Assembly: GCA_963931925.1 (NCBI GenBank)
Contig: OZ007574.1
Coordinates: 33,429,961 to 33,493,960 of the forward strand
Source: Onchidella celtica
Lineage: Eukaryota; Mollusca; Gastropoda; Systellommatophora; Onchidiidae
DNA length: 64,000 bases
Direction of reading: 5' to 3'
Shown: one piece after another, positions 13,672 through 26,600 of the stretch
Position numbering within the stretch: the first letter of the stretch is position 1
How the letters are laid out: each line of letters starts with the position of its first letter
Position numbers and translations under genes: made by a program
Notes under the pieces: model-generated
The model's input: the letters and a program-made list of their open reading frames with translations, nothing else
Databases searched by the model: none
What the model was told of the DNA's origin: nothing

Positions 13672-16600
13672 GTATGTTGTTAGTTAAAATGAATGTGTCA
13701 TCCTTGTGTAAGTATCGCAATGAATGAAAATATTTCTAACTCGCAAACTGTCTGCAAAAGGTAGTAAAAGTTATATTATGTCTGTTCTCATTATCAAGTG
13801 TTCAATAGTTCGGGTTTTGCGGAACTCTTAAATTTACCACAAAAATTCTCGATCATGCATTCATTACCAGCAGAGATTGTTACTTGGAATTCCAAAATAT
13901 ACTATTTACAAAATTGTTTTCCGGAAATTCAAAATAGATCAGCCAGATTAATAACACGATCGCATCCACCACCAGATATTCTCCCAATTCTTAAGTCACG
14001 CCATTGGCAACCCATTAAGTGAAGAATAGACTTCAATATCTTGCGCTTTATTTTGAAATGTTTGAAAGGTTATAGAGCAATTAATGCGCGATCAGCTTTG
14101 TCAAGCTTTGAGATACGATACCACACTATTCTCATGTACGACACACCCGGTTATAGCCACAGGTGATTCAAAGATTCATTCATCGTCCAACCCCCACAAT
14201 GACGGCTGGAAGGAATTTCGACCGTCCTGCATTTACGATAATATGTTAAAATCTACAAGTTTAATGTTCCTTGTTCAGCTTGCCAGATTTCCTTGAACAA
14301 CATAGTACGAGTATACGTAACCACAGGAACTTTTGTCGACCCACTATAAATTTCTCCATCCAACCTCAGCGGCTGTTTACGGTCCCTAATAAACTGTTTC
14401 AAATTTTGCCAGTTCGGAAATAAATTATTTGAAGATGTTCAGGAAGGAAAAACGCAGGAATTTTCTCTAACAACCAGTAATCTATTCAAGCATCTCGGAA
14501 TTTGGTCATCTTCCCAATTTCCTTTGCCGACCACAAGCCGAGACAAGATTTGCAATGATTATTTTCTCACTGATGTCTCACGAGCAATTCGTAAATGAAT
14601 AAAATGTGTCGCCGTTTCACACCGTCTGAACTTGATCATTAAATGCGACTAGAAAATTGTGCCCTGGGGGTAAAAATTGTCAGCAGGTTGTGTGATGAAA
14701 ATAGAGCCAATTCTAGAACATTTTGGGGGTCTTTCGGTTTGTTTTCTAATTTTTGGAAGAGTTAAATGAAATACGCATAATCATGCGGCAGTTTTGCACT
14801 CTTCTTATTAATATTTCCTCCGTTTTTCAGCCGAAAGCCTGAATACAGGTAACATACGTGCACCCACAATCAGGCACCTCCTTGCGCTGGCATAGACGCA
14901 AATTAATATTCTTTAGAGGAGGAATGTTGGGGCTGGGGAATTTCGATCATGATTGTATCTCATTTTAACCTGTTGGGTAAAGGGTGTTTAAGTGCTATAA
15001 ATGTTCTGGAAGTGTGCTTTCCTGCCTTTCTTTCCAAATAAAGAGCAAAAAAAAAAAAAACCAACGACAGACGACGACAAAGATTCTATAAAGTATTTGA
15101 AATAGTTGTGGATTTTTTCCTTTGGGGGGCGGAGGGGGGGGGGGGGGCTCTTTTATTCTGCGTTGAACTGGCATGTCGAAGTTATCGTTAGAAAAATCTT
15201 GGTGTGTCCATGCAGGCCTGCTGGAGCACAGGTGTCTTAACAGCGTGCCCTATAACTGAAGTTTTCTTATTTGGAAGTGTTCTCATTTCTCCAGTGGTAA
15301 TAGATTCCATGTCAAATTTGTTGATAACTAAAAAAATGTTCTTTTAGAGTGTGAACTAGACGGGGACAGAAATAGACTTGCGTAGAAATCACAATGTAAG
15401 TTTGCTTACGAAAGTTCAAAATGCAGATACGACAACTGTTGTTAAAGGAAACAGCTAATTTAATTTTCCTCCCCTCTTAAACTTTCAGTTTTCCCTATAG
15501 TAAGCCCATGACTTATTTTTCCATTGCACTTTGTGAGATACACATTTTTGTGTCCCCGTTTACTTCTTTATCGTAGTTTGTGACAAATGTGTTAAGTTCA
15601 AAATGTGCTCTTGTCAATCTGCAGTGTCGAGTTTGCATGCAGATATGTTGGAAGTTCAAATTGCCCTCAAATTTTTTGAATGAGCGGGCTCAATATCGAT
15701 CTTCTCGAAAACTATCTTTTGAATTTGTTTGAAATTTTACAAGAGCTCATAATTATTTCGCACTAAACCTAATATTTTTTATTTGTCATACTGTAGCCTG
15801 ATTTTGAGTTTGCTTCTTGGGGCTTTGTACAAAGTAACTAGACTGCATTATTAAGAAACCCTTCTACAATACTAAAGTGAATGAAACACTATCAGTGTGC
15901 GTGAAGTATTGTTCGCTGAGTTTCACCAGTCGTTTTCCTGTGAAAGGTGAACGCACATTTTGATGTAGACTCAAAATCAGGCTACAGTCTGACAAATGAA
16001 AAATCAGTTCCACTAGCTTCAGTGTAAAATCACTGAAATATGAGTCCATGCAAACTTTCAAATAAATTAACATACAATTTTCGAGGAAATCGATATTGAT
16101 CCCGATCATTCTAAAAAAGACGCACTTCAAGCTTCATCACTTTTTGAGCATAGGAAGAGATCCAGACCTGATTGGCTGCCGTAAAGTTAGGGATGATTGT
16201 GGTTTTACTATGGATTATTCGTGATCAAACACATTCACAACAAATGAAAGAAAAGAAAACATTTTCAACTTGTCCAAAGAGCCTTCGCTGACATGGATTC
16301 CAAAATTCCCCTGCTATATAGATTTCCACGCGTTACCAGAGGGCTCTGAGTATTTGGGTGAGCGAGTCCACGGTTGTACGAGAGGGTGAAAAGAAGAGAA
16401 TGAGATGGCAGTGGTTTCTATCGAGTTAATTAACTCTCAGTTTTGTGACTATGCTTTAAGGAACACAGGACACGAGGGTGAGCAAGACTGTGTGAGGGTA
16501 GTAATGAGAGTCTATTGGGTGAGAGGATGGGGGTGAATGAATCGGACAAAACCCTATTAATCAAGTTCAATTATAAGTTGTGAAGGGGAGGAAAGACTGA

Positions 16601-17553
16601 GGCGAAAGAAAGCAAGAGGGGAGATGCTAAATTGTTACCATTCAAATTAGATGGAACCTTTTCGAGACGGGTGGACCAGCCTGCCATGTTGTAAATAATA
16701 TGCAGACAAGATCTTTCCAGGTTTTAACCAACAAAGTACTATTTTCGATGCCTGGTTTATAAGTATTCTTATGTTTGCTGGTGCCTCTTGCATGTCCAGA
16801 GTTTAGGTCTTTTCGCTGCCCTTGTCATTTACACCTCACTTTTCTTCTTTTTATTTTTCTTGTTATAGTACATTAGTAGGGATTCGGTTTTTGTTGTTGT
16901 TTTTTTTTAGAATTTTGCCCTGGTAGCGGCCTGTTCGGCCTGCTCTTCTCGATGTCCAACAGCCAAGGTATCTTCAATATGCGCAACGTGCATACGGGTC
17001 CTCCAAATGTTTCGTCCTTATCCGAGAAGACGAGATGCTCGGTCCTACCTGCCGTAGTATCATCGGCAGGAAAATAATTATGAGAAAAATCTCAAAATTT
17101 CAACATGTCTGCACTGACCGGCATTGGCAGCCGTTAAGAGAGGCGAGCACCTTGTCTCTGTGCCACCGTGTCCCATTTTTGCATGTCCTAACTACCTTGT
17201 GCTTTTTGTACATTTTCACAACTGGTGATTGTTTGGCTGCTATGAGTGAAGATAAGATGTTGAACATTTGGGGCAAATTTATTTAAAAAGTTGTACCCAT
17301 CGCCACCATAGCGGCATTAACATGAGCCAACGCCGTCGTCAGTACAAAGAGCCGGAGTCGCGGAAATATAGAGAGAATAATTACTAATGACTGTATCTGT
17401 TTTGCAAGAAGATTATTTTGAAAACTACTATGTGATAGCCAGATATGTGCATGATGAAAGTAATTAATTTTTATTTGAGTGCAAGTTCTTGCTCAAGGGG
17501 TTAACTTCGTATGAGCATATAATTTGAAGTGTGTCGAATGGAAGTAAAGACAC

Positions 17554-17590
<37 letters not shown>

Positions 17591-17591
17591 G

Positions 17592-17630
<39 letters not shown>

Positions 17631-20600
17631 GTAGACCGACACGTATGAATGGCCAATAGGTAGATCAAAAGAGGGAATGCGAGTACCATTTCAGAATTTG
17701 TAGTGCAGGCACGCAGGCTGGACTCAGGATATTATACTACATATTAAACAATCAATTTGTAGGGACTCGTCTAACCTGTCTACTATCGATCTCAGTTTTG
17801 TCTCATTTTCTACACATTGATTGTCGGACAAGTTTCAATAAATTTAGTCTGTACCTTGGAGTACCTTTGACATATTGGACCCTTAGAGCACTTGGAATGG
17901 CGCTATTTCCCTGATACTGCATAAAGACCTTTTTCGTTTTTTGGTCCGATTATTGTTTTACAAGTTCAAGTTCAAGTTGAAGTTTATTGTAGACCTCACG
18001 GCCAATTCAAAATGTGTAGGAGAATCATGCAAACAAGTTTTAAAAAAATTAAAAAAACAAAAACAACTAATCAGGACGCGTGGTCATTCACGCTCTCCGT
18101 TCCATGCTGCCGACTATAATTCATACATTTACCTACAATAATATACAATAAAATATAACTTGACTGATAATTGCCAGCAACAGCCATCATTCTTCAATCC
18201 CCCTCCCCCTTCCATGTCTTCCCACCTTCATGTGTCGTGAATTTACTATACATGAAAATATCACTAAGCTCTACATTTTCACACAAAGCAAACAAAAGTA
18301 ATCTCAAGATCCGGCCATAGTCTTACCAACAAAAAATCGGTTTCACAAGGTCTGAATTAAAACTGGAGCTCCAGCAACATTTCTAACAAATTTAAAACTC
18401 TTCTGCTCATGGCTAAAAGGATGTGCGATAAGCCATGTGGCATTCTCTATCGCAGCATTAACCCAATTTTGGATATAAAATAATGAAAATGAAAATGCCG
18501 AGGAAAGCATATTCTTACCATAAAGAAACTAGATCTAGAGGATGAGCACATAATCACCTAAAACTTCGACATGCTTCAGTTCATACGTGATAAAAAATTT
18601 TGAAATTTGGCATACTGCCTCAATGTTTGACGATAAATTACGTGGATACATTCATTTTGGACAAAAGTCAGTCTTCAATATTATTTGTTTAAGATTTTTT
18701 TTTTTGAGCCGCAAAAATAGAGACGCATTTTTGTCGAGTAGAGTCAAAAAGCATGATCGGAAATTTTGTCCTTGACCTCTCTTTACAAATTGGCGGTCGA
18801 AAATCAACGTAATCACATCTGTGTATCCTACGTAACTTCTCTTAGACATTGCATCGAATCCATAATTATGCTAGTTTAAATGTAGCCTTGATCTAGATCT
18901 AGATAATTATGTGTTGAGCTTGTTACAAAGAATCAGCAGGATTAATCTTGCGCAGATCGGCTAGTTTTTGTAAGCCCCTTAGTAGGCTGGGCCTTTCTGA
19001 TCGACAGCAATATGGGAACTGTCATCATTGACGTTTGAGCAATGAGGGTAACAGAAAAACAACAATAAATTACACACTAGAAATAGTAGTAATTAAAGAG
19101 CGATTTTCCAATACGCTTTTATTGAGTATTAGCCGAATGGACCGGGTCCTATGATGAAGACCAGCTATGCAACTGCCCTGATGGAAACCTCCTTCACATG
19201 GCCAAAAGTGATTACTTAATCCTTTTCATTTTAAACCTGTCCTGTCTTGTATCATGGGGATCCGATTCTCGGCCAGAAGAAATCAAAAGAGATTAAAGCT
19301 TTTAAACACCTGATTATCAAATTCATCGAAAATATCTCTGAGTGGATCTGGTGAAATTAGGCTTAATGTAAGATTTTAATACCTCTTTAAAAAATTAAAA
19401 TATTTTTAAGACGATTTCAAGCAAAATATTTTAACCGAAGGCAGAAAAATGGCTAATCTTTCATGCTATAAGCAAATCTCAATTTCCATAGAAAAATGTT
19501 CCCCCCTCGGAGAGCTTTTCTCAGGAATTTGTTTTTTCACATTAAACCTGATTTCTCCAGAATCACTCAGTCCTGTCCTGCCATCTAACTATCTCTGTAT
19601 CCTTGCATTCAGTCATCAGTCTGATGTAAAACAATCTTTTCGCAGTCTAGTCCCTCTGTAAAATTCCTTGTTGTTTTTTTTTCGTGTTTTCGCGATATAA
19701 ATCTATAAAAAAAAAAATAGATAAACTAAAAGTCCCTCGATTTTTAACACAATCTACCACCCCTCATGCAGCTAGGATTTTGACCCGCCAAAGGTTTTTT
19801 TTTTTTTTAGATTTGGAGACTTGAAATGATAGAGAAGTATTTTTTGAGTTCGGTTTGTGTCGTTACTTTCGCCCCCCACTAATCACTTCTTTTACACAAT
19901 TACATAAGCCCATGGCGTCATTACTTCTTGCCGTTAATCTAAATTCGAAAGTGGGCGTATATTCGAACGGCGTTTTTTGTTTTCTATGGACGTGCGTCGG
20001 TAGAGATGGTGAATACACAATTCCCCATTTTTCTCAATTGGGCTTTACTTAGAAACATTCCAACTGCAGCACTTCTTTCTTTCCAGGAAAAAAAAAAGAA
20101 ACAGAACAAAATATCACTGGTGAGTCATTAGCATAGCCAATCACAATCAAGTAAATAATGCACTAGCGACTAAAATTATTACATAGTCATTTCCAAGTGA
20201 GGCCGTGCTCATTTAGCGTTGGTAAAACGGACAGTTACTAGCATTATTATTTTGAAAACGCAGACATCCCGCGTTCACTAGTCTGGATGTAGCCACCTGA
20301 GAATGTCAAGGCTAACTAATTTGGCAACAGACTATTTTGATCCCCTTGGAAGCAAGATCCTGGGATGTCTGTACTGTATTGGTGGGTCAAGGATCCGGTA
20401 CGAAACTCATGATACCACGCTTGTTTCTAAATTACATTTAAATCATTCATAGTACGGAAATAAAATGGTCCTTCTTTAAAGTCCTTGTTAAGGTTAGGCT
20501 ACGATAGGGTGACACTGGTCGAGTTCGCCTCATCTATCAATGAATTCCACCAATTAGGTCCAGGGAAAATTACACTGCAGGCCGAACCAAGAGCCATGTG

Positions 20601-23600
20601 TGTCCGTATGCATGTATGTCTAAATGGATCTCTCATATGTTTCTATAAGGTTTTGTTTTTTTGTTTTGTTTTTGATATTGAAGAACTTATGAAGGTATAT
20701 ATATATATTACACTTGAAGACTGCACGTTGAAAATGGAGGAAAAGAAAGAAATAAAAAGTGGAAGGACAGAAACAGGCAGAGAGAAATGTGTTTGTGTGT
20801 TTTGCACACGTGTGTAGCTGTAGTATTGTATGTGGGAAAATAACTGGGTAGTGGATTAAAGAGTAGTTGGAAAGATAGTGTTGCGAGAGATTCTTAACAC
20901 AGCTATGCTAAATTTCAGTGATATGGCGCTCTGTGTACGAGTATATTTCAGATCTGAACAAAGTCGTCGACAGATTTTATATGTTTCCATTTCTGATTGT
21001 CTCATTTTTCACCATACGGCTCGTGCACTTTTTTTTTTTGTACTCGGAAGTGAGAAGGAATTGCTTTGGCGCCAGCGTTTCGGAAGGGGAATGTGACACT
21101 GCGCAGAAGCGAGGGAGATTACTCTTCCTTGCATTGGAGCACCGATTTATTACCTCCCTGCGACAAATTGTCTTACTTGGTCTGCTCATCGGGATTGCCC
21201 CGAGGAACTTGAAGAAAATCGGGTGACCCTTCCTCTCGCTTAGTTTATTAGCCCGTTATTGCACGCCCTGTCTTCATTCACTTGAAGCTGGGCGTAAAAT
21301 ACTACTGCATTTCATACTGCCCAATGCAGAATCACTGATGTAGATAGTTTGTAGTCAAATACTATGCAGCGAGTGAATCAGACATAGAATATACTGTAAT
21401 TCCATTAGATTGCCATACTGTAAAAACATGTACTGCAGGTTTAATTGTCTGAACCTTCAGCTGGCACCCTTATTTTATGTAAGGCCTCGTAAACTGTACA
21501 ATGTAATATCTTCAGAAATCCTTTTAAACTTTGGACTTTTCTAAACGAAGTGATTATTTTGGACAACTGGTCAAATTGCCACAGAGAAGTTTGAGGGAAA
21601 GTATTAAGGTTAGGATTAAGAATAGGTTTGATCTCTTGGTCTTAATATGGGCCAAGATGGAATGACTTTACCGGGAATTGGTCACAAATTGATCATTACA
21701 TTTCTGTCCCCATTTTGGCCTATTTACCAAAACTAACTCTTCCTTTCTGAAATCTGCACTTCAGTTGGCATCACTAAAGCCATGGATCCACGGGCATTTC
21801 GGCAAGTAAGGTAAGGCTAAAAGGCTCACAAATTGCATGGTCCGAGCTGTCTCTACGAACTGAAGAAATGTAAAAAGAACGTCCGAATTTGAAGTCACAA
21901 CACTTTTCCAGACCTAAACAATCTCTCATCTCGATGTACTTTTCAGTGCGCATAATAAACTTCATGGGTCCATGGGAACTCCGGAAAGTAGGAGCCTGCC
22001 AATTGGTAAATGTAAAAAAAAACTGCCCATATTTGGAAATTAGAAGAACATTTTTGTACACTTTGGTAGGCCAAGAATCGTTATAATATAGGCTCCACTG
22101 GGTGATGAATACTGTCCATAAAAATAAGATATTGGAGCACAATCGATAGGGTTAAAAGGGCGTGCAGCTCACTTGTGATGAACTCATAAATTGTAGCAAA
22201 GGCTGCGTGCCCTCTACTCTCTCTTTCTTGCCAGGATAAGAAAGAAAAAACGAGGTCAAGGAAAGGTCAAACACTGCAGATTTATTCAGAAGAGCCGACG
22301 GTGGTACCGCAGCCATGACCAGCACTGACAAAAGGGATATTTACAGCTGCTGGGTGTAATCAGGGAAATGGGGAGCCAGCTGACTTTACCCATGTTCAAG
22401 TTTGTCAGTTTTTACCAGTTCTGTTCTTTCTGACCCGACAGGCTTTCAGTATGTGACAATGACATCAAAGGACAGACTCACACAACACTTCCGAACATTA
22501 ATATTGTGGCTGCCCTCTGTGGGTGTGTGTGTGTGTGCGTGCGTGGTGCGTTCGCTGCATTTCTGTTACAAGTCGGTGCGGGCGGCTTGTCTTACACCAT
22601 CCTGTCTAGCAGTAATTACACTTTGAGAGCTGTTACTTGCTGTTGTTGTTTTTTGCTCCACCTGTACAGTTGGCTTAGTGCACAACTACTAAGTTTGTTT
22701 GTAGCTAAACATTTACTTTTTAAATTCATTCGTCCTTGCGTTTTGGACAGGCGGAGTCAAAGGAAATGTCTGCCTCAGTTGTCAAATTCTATTGGTACGC
22801 CCCTGGATATTGATGAGCTTGCTTTAAAAAAAAATTATACATTTTTTTTTTCATTACTTTCAAGTTATTATCATAATAGTTCGATTTCAAACCTGTTACA
22901 GAATCCCACTCAAAATTCTTCCCGATAGTGTTTGTTATCGGGCCCCACTTATTTTCCTACGGGCTAAATACTTGACCTCTTCTGGAGAGAGCAAATCATA
23001 ATATCGGTATGACTCCTCGACAGAGCAAGCCAGAAAACATTAAATTGATGCTTTGATACGGGGGATTTCGCTGCTGAAAACTAGTCAAATTTCATGTGGC
23101 ATGTTCACAACCGTATCTCTGCCTATACATCATAATTATCATCATCACCAACATCTGCTGCTTATCATGTACGATCAAAATGGTCTTGTTATGTGTATTC
23201 CAATATTTATCTTCCTTACTCCAGTTTCCCCCACATGTTTAAACTCTCATTCTTAAGGATATTGTTTTCTTCGTTTCTTTTTCTTTTGTTGTTGTTGTTT
23301 TCCAACAGTAATTGGAACATTGTTGGAGCCCGCCTGCCTGGATTATTCTTAAAGAACCGAAAACTGTAACGGATTAAGCGGGCGAACGACTTACTGAAGT
23401 AATCGTCCCGTCGGAAATTATGTGCCCGTTATACAGGACTGTAATCTCAGCTTGACAGAGCCCCAGATAATATAATGAACATGGCATTTTGCTCCAGTTT
23501 TCAGATAGCCCTTGTATATTTGACGTTGTTTTTTAAATACTGCCAATTTCTGGAAAAGGCCCCCTGGGCATTTTTCGTGAATACAGTAATAATTATTATA

Positions 23601-26600
23601 TTTCTTGAAGAAAAATGGACGCACTTGCTTATTTTTCTGCTTTTTTGCCATGTTTGGTTTTTGTTGTTTTTTTTAAATGGTAAGAAGGTATTACGACAAA
23701 TTCAAATATATATATATTTTTTTTTAGCATTCTCGGTGTTTTGTGTTTTCTTTAAATACAGTTTAACTCCGAATAAGTTTTTATGTTGAAATAACTTCCT
23801 GGCGCTTCTCCAGTACAGCTTATTGATTGTTACATAAGGGGAAATAAAACAAACATACAAAATGCAACTATGCAAAGACGTTTTTGTCGTATTCATCTTG
23901 CGTCTATTTACGTTTGTTTTGTTTCCGTATCGGGTGAACACTGAACTTTTCTTGATTAAGGTTCTGTCAAATCTCTTTCAGGCATCACTGAAAATTTTGA
24001 ATACATGCTGAAGTTGAAGGACGATATCTTCAAGAACTACAGTGTGGGAATCTTGCCTGTCCGCAACCAGAGCATACCTGTGGTCACTACAATGGGACTC
24101 TATCTCATCATGATACAGAGTTTGGTGAGTTTTAGTGTTAAGGCGTTTTTGGAGGATCTCTGCCCTTGGCATTTGCACTTCTCTTTTTCTTGTTCTTGGT
24201 GGGGTTTTTTGTGTGTGTGTGTGTGTGCGGTTTTGTGGTAAGGATTAGTTGTTTTCTTTAATCTTGAGCGGACAGGCGGCCTTGTTCGGCCTGCTCTTCT
24301 CGACTTTTAGCTGCCAAGGTATCTTTACCGTGCGCAACGTGCGCATGGGGGCCCTCCGAGTTTTTCATCCTTATCCGAGAAGTCTAGGTGTTCGGTCCTT
24401 CCTACCATAGGACCAGGGACAGGAATTTTGCCCCATGATTCCAATAGGAGACACTTTGGTCTAGAGGCAAAGTTCTTGCCTCTCATGCCGAAGGTACCGG
24501 GTTCGATGCCTAGTCTGCGCAGTCATGTTGGTGAATCTTAGTGTCAATAACATCATATGTCCGGTGTCTAGTTAATTTAACAGCTGTCTGTGTGTCTCCT
24601 AAATTTAATAGTCAATGTGATTCCAAGAATCACTGGGTATTTCCTGAATTTTACCAACCATTCTCTGACGCTCAAAGTTATGCTGCATTTATATACCGAT
24701 TATTTTTACCGTGTTGCACTTTTAAGATAAGATAAGATAAGATAAGATAAGATAAATTTTATTCGTCCTTGTACAAGGAAATTTGTTTTGATCATTGAAT
24801 ACATAACAATACAGTTACAGAAGCAGAAAGTATGATACATAGCGCGCACACACACATATATACACACACACTGATAAATTAACTAAATTAACAAAATTAA
24901 CAGTGCACACAATATGCTTCCCTAACTAAAACACATTGACCTGACACGCAGGACATAATTCAACTGTGCACAGATTACGATCAAGATGACGACATTATTG
25001 TAACATCCTAGTTGATGGTGGAATAAACGATTTAAAGTAGCGCTCAGTTTTAGTTTTCTTTGACAACAGCCTTAAACTTCTTACAGATCTTATATATTCC
25101 TTGTTCAGGGGATGTTGGGGGTCATTTATAATAATATTAGCTTTTTTAATACAAGCACCAGTGTACAGCTCATCAAAATATGGCAGATCACAGATACAAA
25201 TTTTGGATGCTTTTTTAATTAAATTATTGATCTTATTTTTATCTTTTTGTAAGATGTTTCCTCCCCAACAGACAACTCCATACATCAAAACGCTCTGAAT
25301 AGCCATGGTGTAAAATATTTTCAGAATGCTTTTGCTAACTTTTAAAAAGCGGAGCTTTCTGAGGAAATACATGCGCTGGTTGGCTTTCTTGTATACATAT
25401 GTTACATGCGCATGCCAGTTAAGCAATGAATCAATAGTAATGCCAAGATATTTGGCCTCTGTGACAATTTCAACCTCTTCATTGTTGATAGTAAGAGGGC
25501 AAACAGGATCATTGTTATTTTTCCTAAAGTCAAAAACAAGCTCTTTTGTTTTCTTAACATTCAGTAGAAGATAGTTGTTATTACACCAACAATGAAAGGA
25601 TTGTACAATGTTAGAATATTCGTGGCCAGAGTTAGGTAAAAGGCCTAAAATAGCAGAGTCGTCGGCAAATTTAATAAGGTAAACGTTGTTGTGTGTCACA
25701 GTGAAATCATTTGTATACAATGTATAGAAGGCAGGTGACAGCATGCAGCCTTGAGGGGCTCCTGTGTTTGTTGTGAGTAATTTGGAAAATGTGTTGTTTA
25801 TATCCACAAACTGGCTTCTCTGTGTTAGAAATTCGAAGATCCAGCTCTTTAAAAAAGAACTCACGTGTAGGTTGGTAAGCTTTTGAAATATTAAGTTTGC
25901 ACACTGACATGCCTTTTTTCTTTCAGCTTTTCACTGATCTTTCAATGTCACGAATTACATAATTCTCCACATGCTACTCCTTCGAACGTATCGTAACACG
26001 ATCATTCTGAGTAAACAGAACTGGCATTATAATGTTGCAAACTAACACTGATACGCGTTTTTACCATCTTATTATTGAGAGTTAAAATCTGACCATCTTC
26101 AGCGAATGTATTGAATAATAACTAGACAGGAAAACTAATATCATTCTGATGAACAGATGATGGTGTGTAGTGCCTGGAATTTTTAACCTCCCAAACCCCC
26201 TGTTCAGACCATCGGTTTTCTATATTTTTTGTCTACTTTCAGAACATGAAGAACCAGATTCTGACGACCAGCGGGTGGCTAAAATTTGTAAATATACATA
26301 ATGTTGTTTACATTCATGAGATATTATATGTATATGACACACGACCTGGACATCATGAGGAATAATGTTTGGAGGGCGAAATACGAATATCTTCTCTAAA
26401 ATAAAGTATAATCTCCTTTGTTTATTTTGGCTGTGCCAAGTAAATGTCAAGTGGAATGAAAAATGCAAGTATCCAAATTCTCTTTAATGAAAATTTATTG
26501 TTACATTCAGATATTTTTAAAATGATTAATGCCAGTTTATTTGCAAGAATAATAATATGCACATAGATGAAGAGACATTCAACGTGTACAACTGAAACCA

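Larger units (their letters stand above)
12055..14290 (+). repeat. Left part of tandem duplication, unit 1 (5' flank of receptor copy 1)
   Basis: It aligns with 52950-55225 through separate blocks: TGAGTTTATCTCCCATTCTC (12132), CCAGTAATGAAAATAAGG (12403), GACAGCTCCGGG-like (12790), TTTTGGTTGAG (13149), TTTCTAACTCGCAAACT (13733) and ATTTACGATAATATG (14230). The MITE at 12905 and the LINE scrap at 13915 are unit 1-specific. Confidence 0.8.
14291..22950. other. Intron 1 of copy 1: 8.7-kb block missing from copy 2
   Basis: The copy 2 alignment jumps from the equivalent of 14285 (55225) straight to the equivalent of about 22970 (55235). The block holds the poly(A)-tailed retrosequence, the inverted repeat at 15678, the repeat at 16920, the CA/CG array and MITE B copy 1. 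I see no exon in it. Confidence 0.6.

Noticed and set aside
20918-21226. 102-codon frame with a hydrophobic C-terminal part, considered as a first exon
   Set aside because: The hydrophobic part is not at the N-terminus, and the region is absent from copy 2.
22506-22928. 140-codon frame with hydrophobic stretches
   Set aside because: Runs through a GT microsatellite; no domain, not present in copy 2, no phase-1 donor found.
24445-24530. Functional tRNA gene
   Set aside because: A and B boxes are recognisable, but the acceptor and anticodon stems do not pair, so it is tRNA-derived only.
25900-25935. TTTTTTCTTTCAG acceptor-like site beside LINE-C
   Set aside because: No open frame in a compatible phase follows; the 45-nt exon at 26243 explains the splicing.
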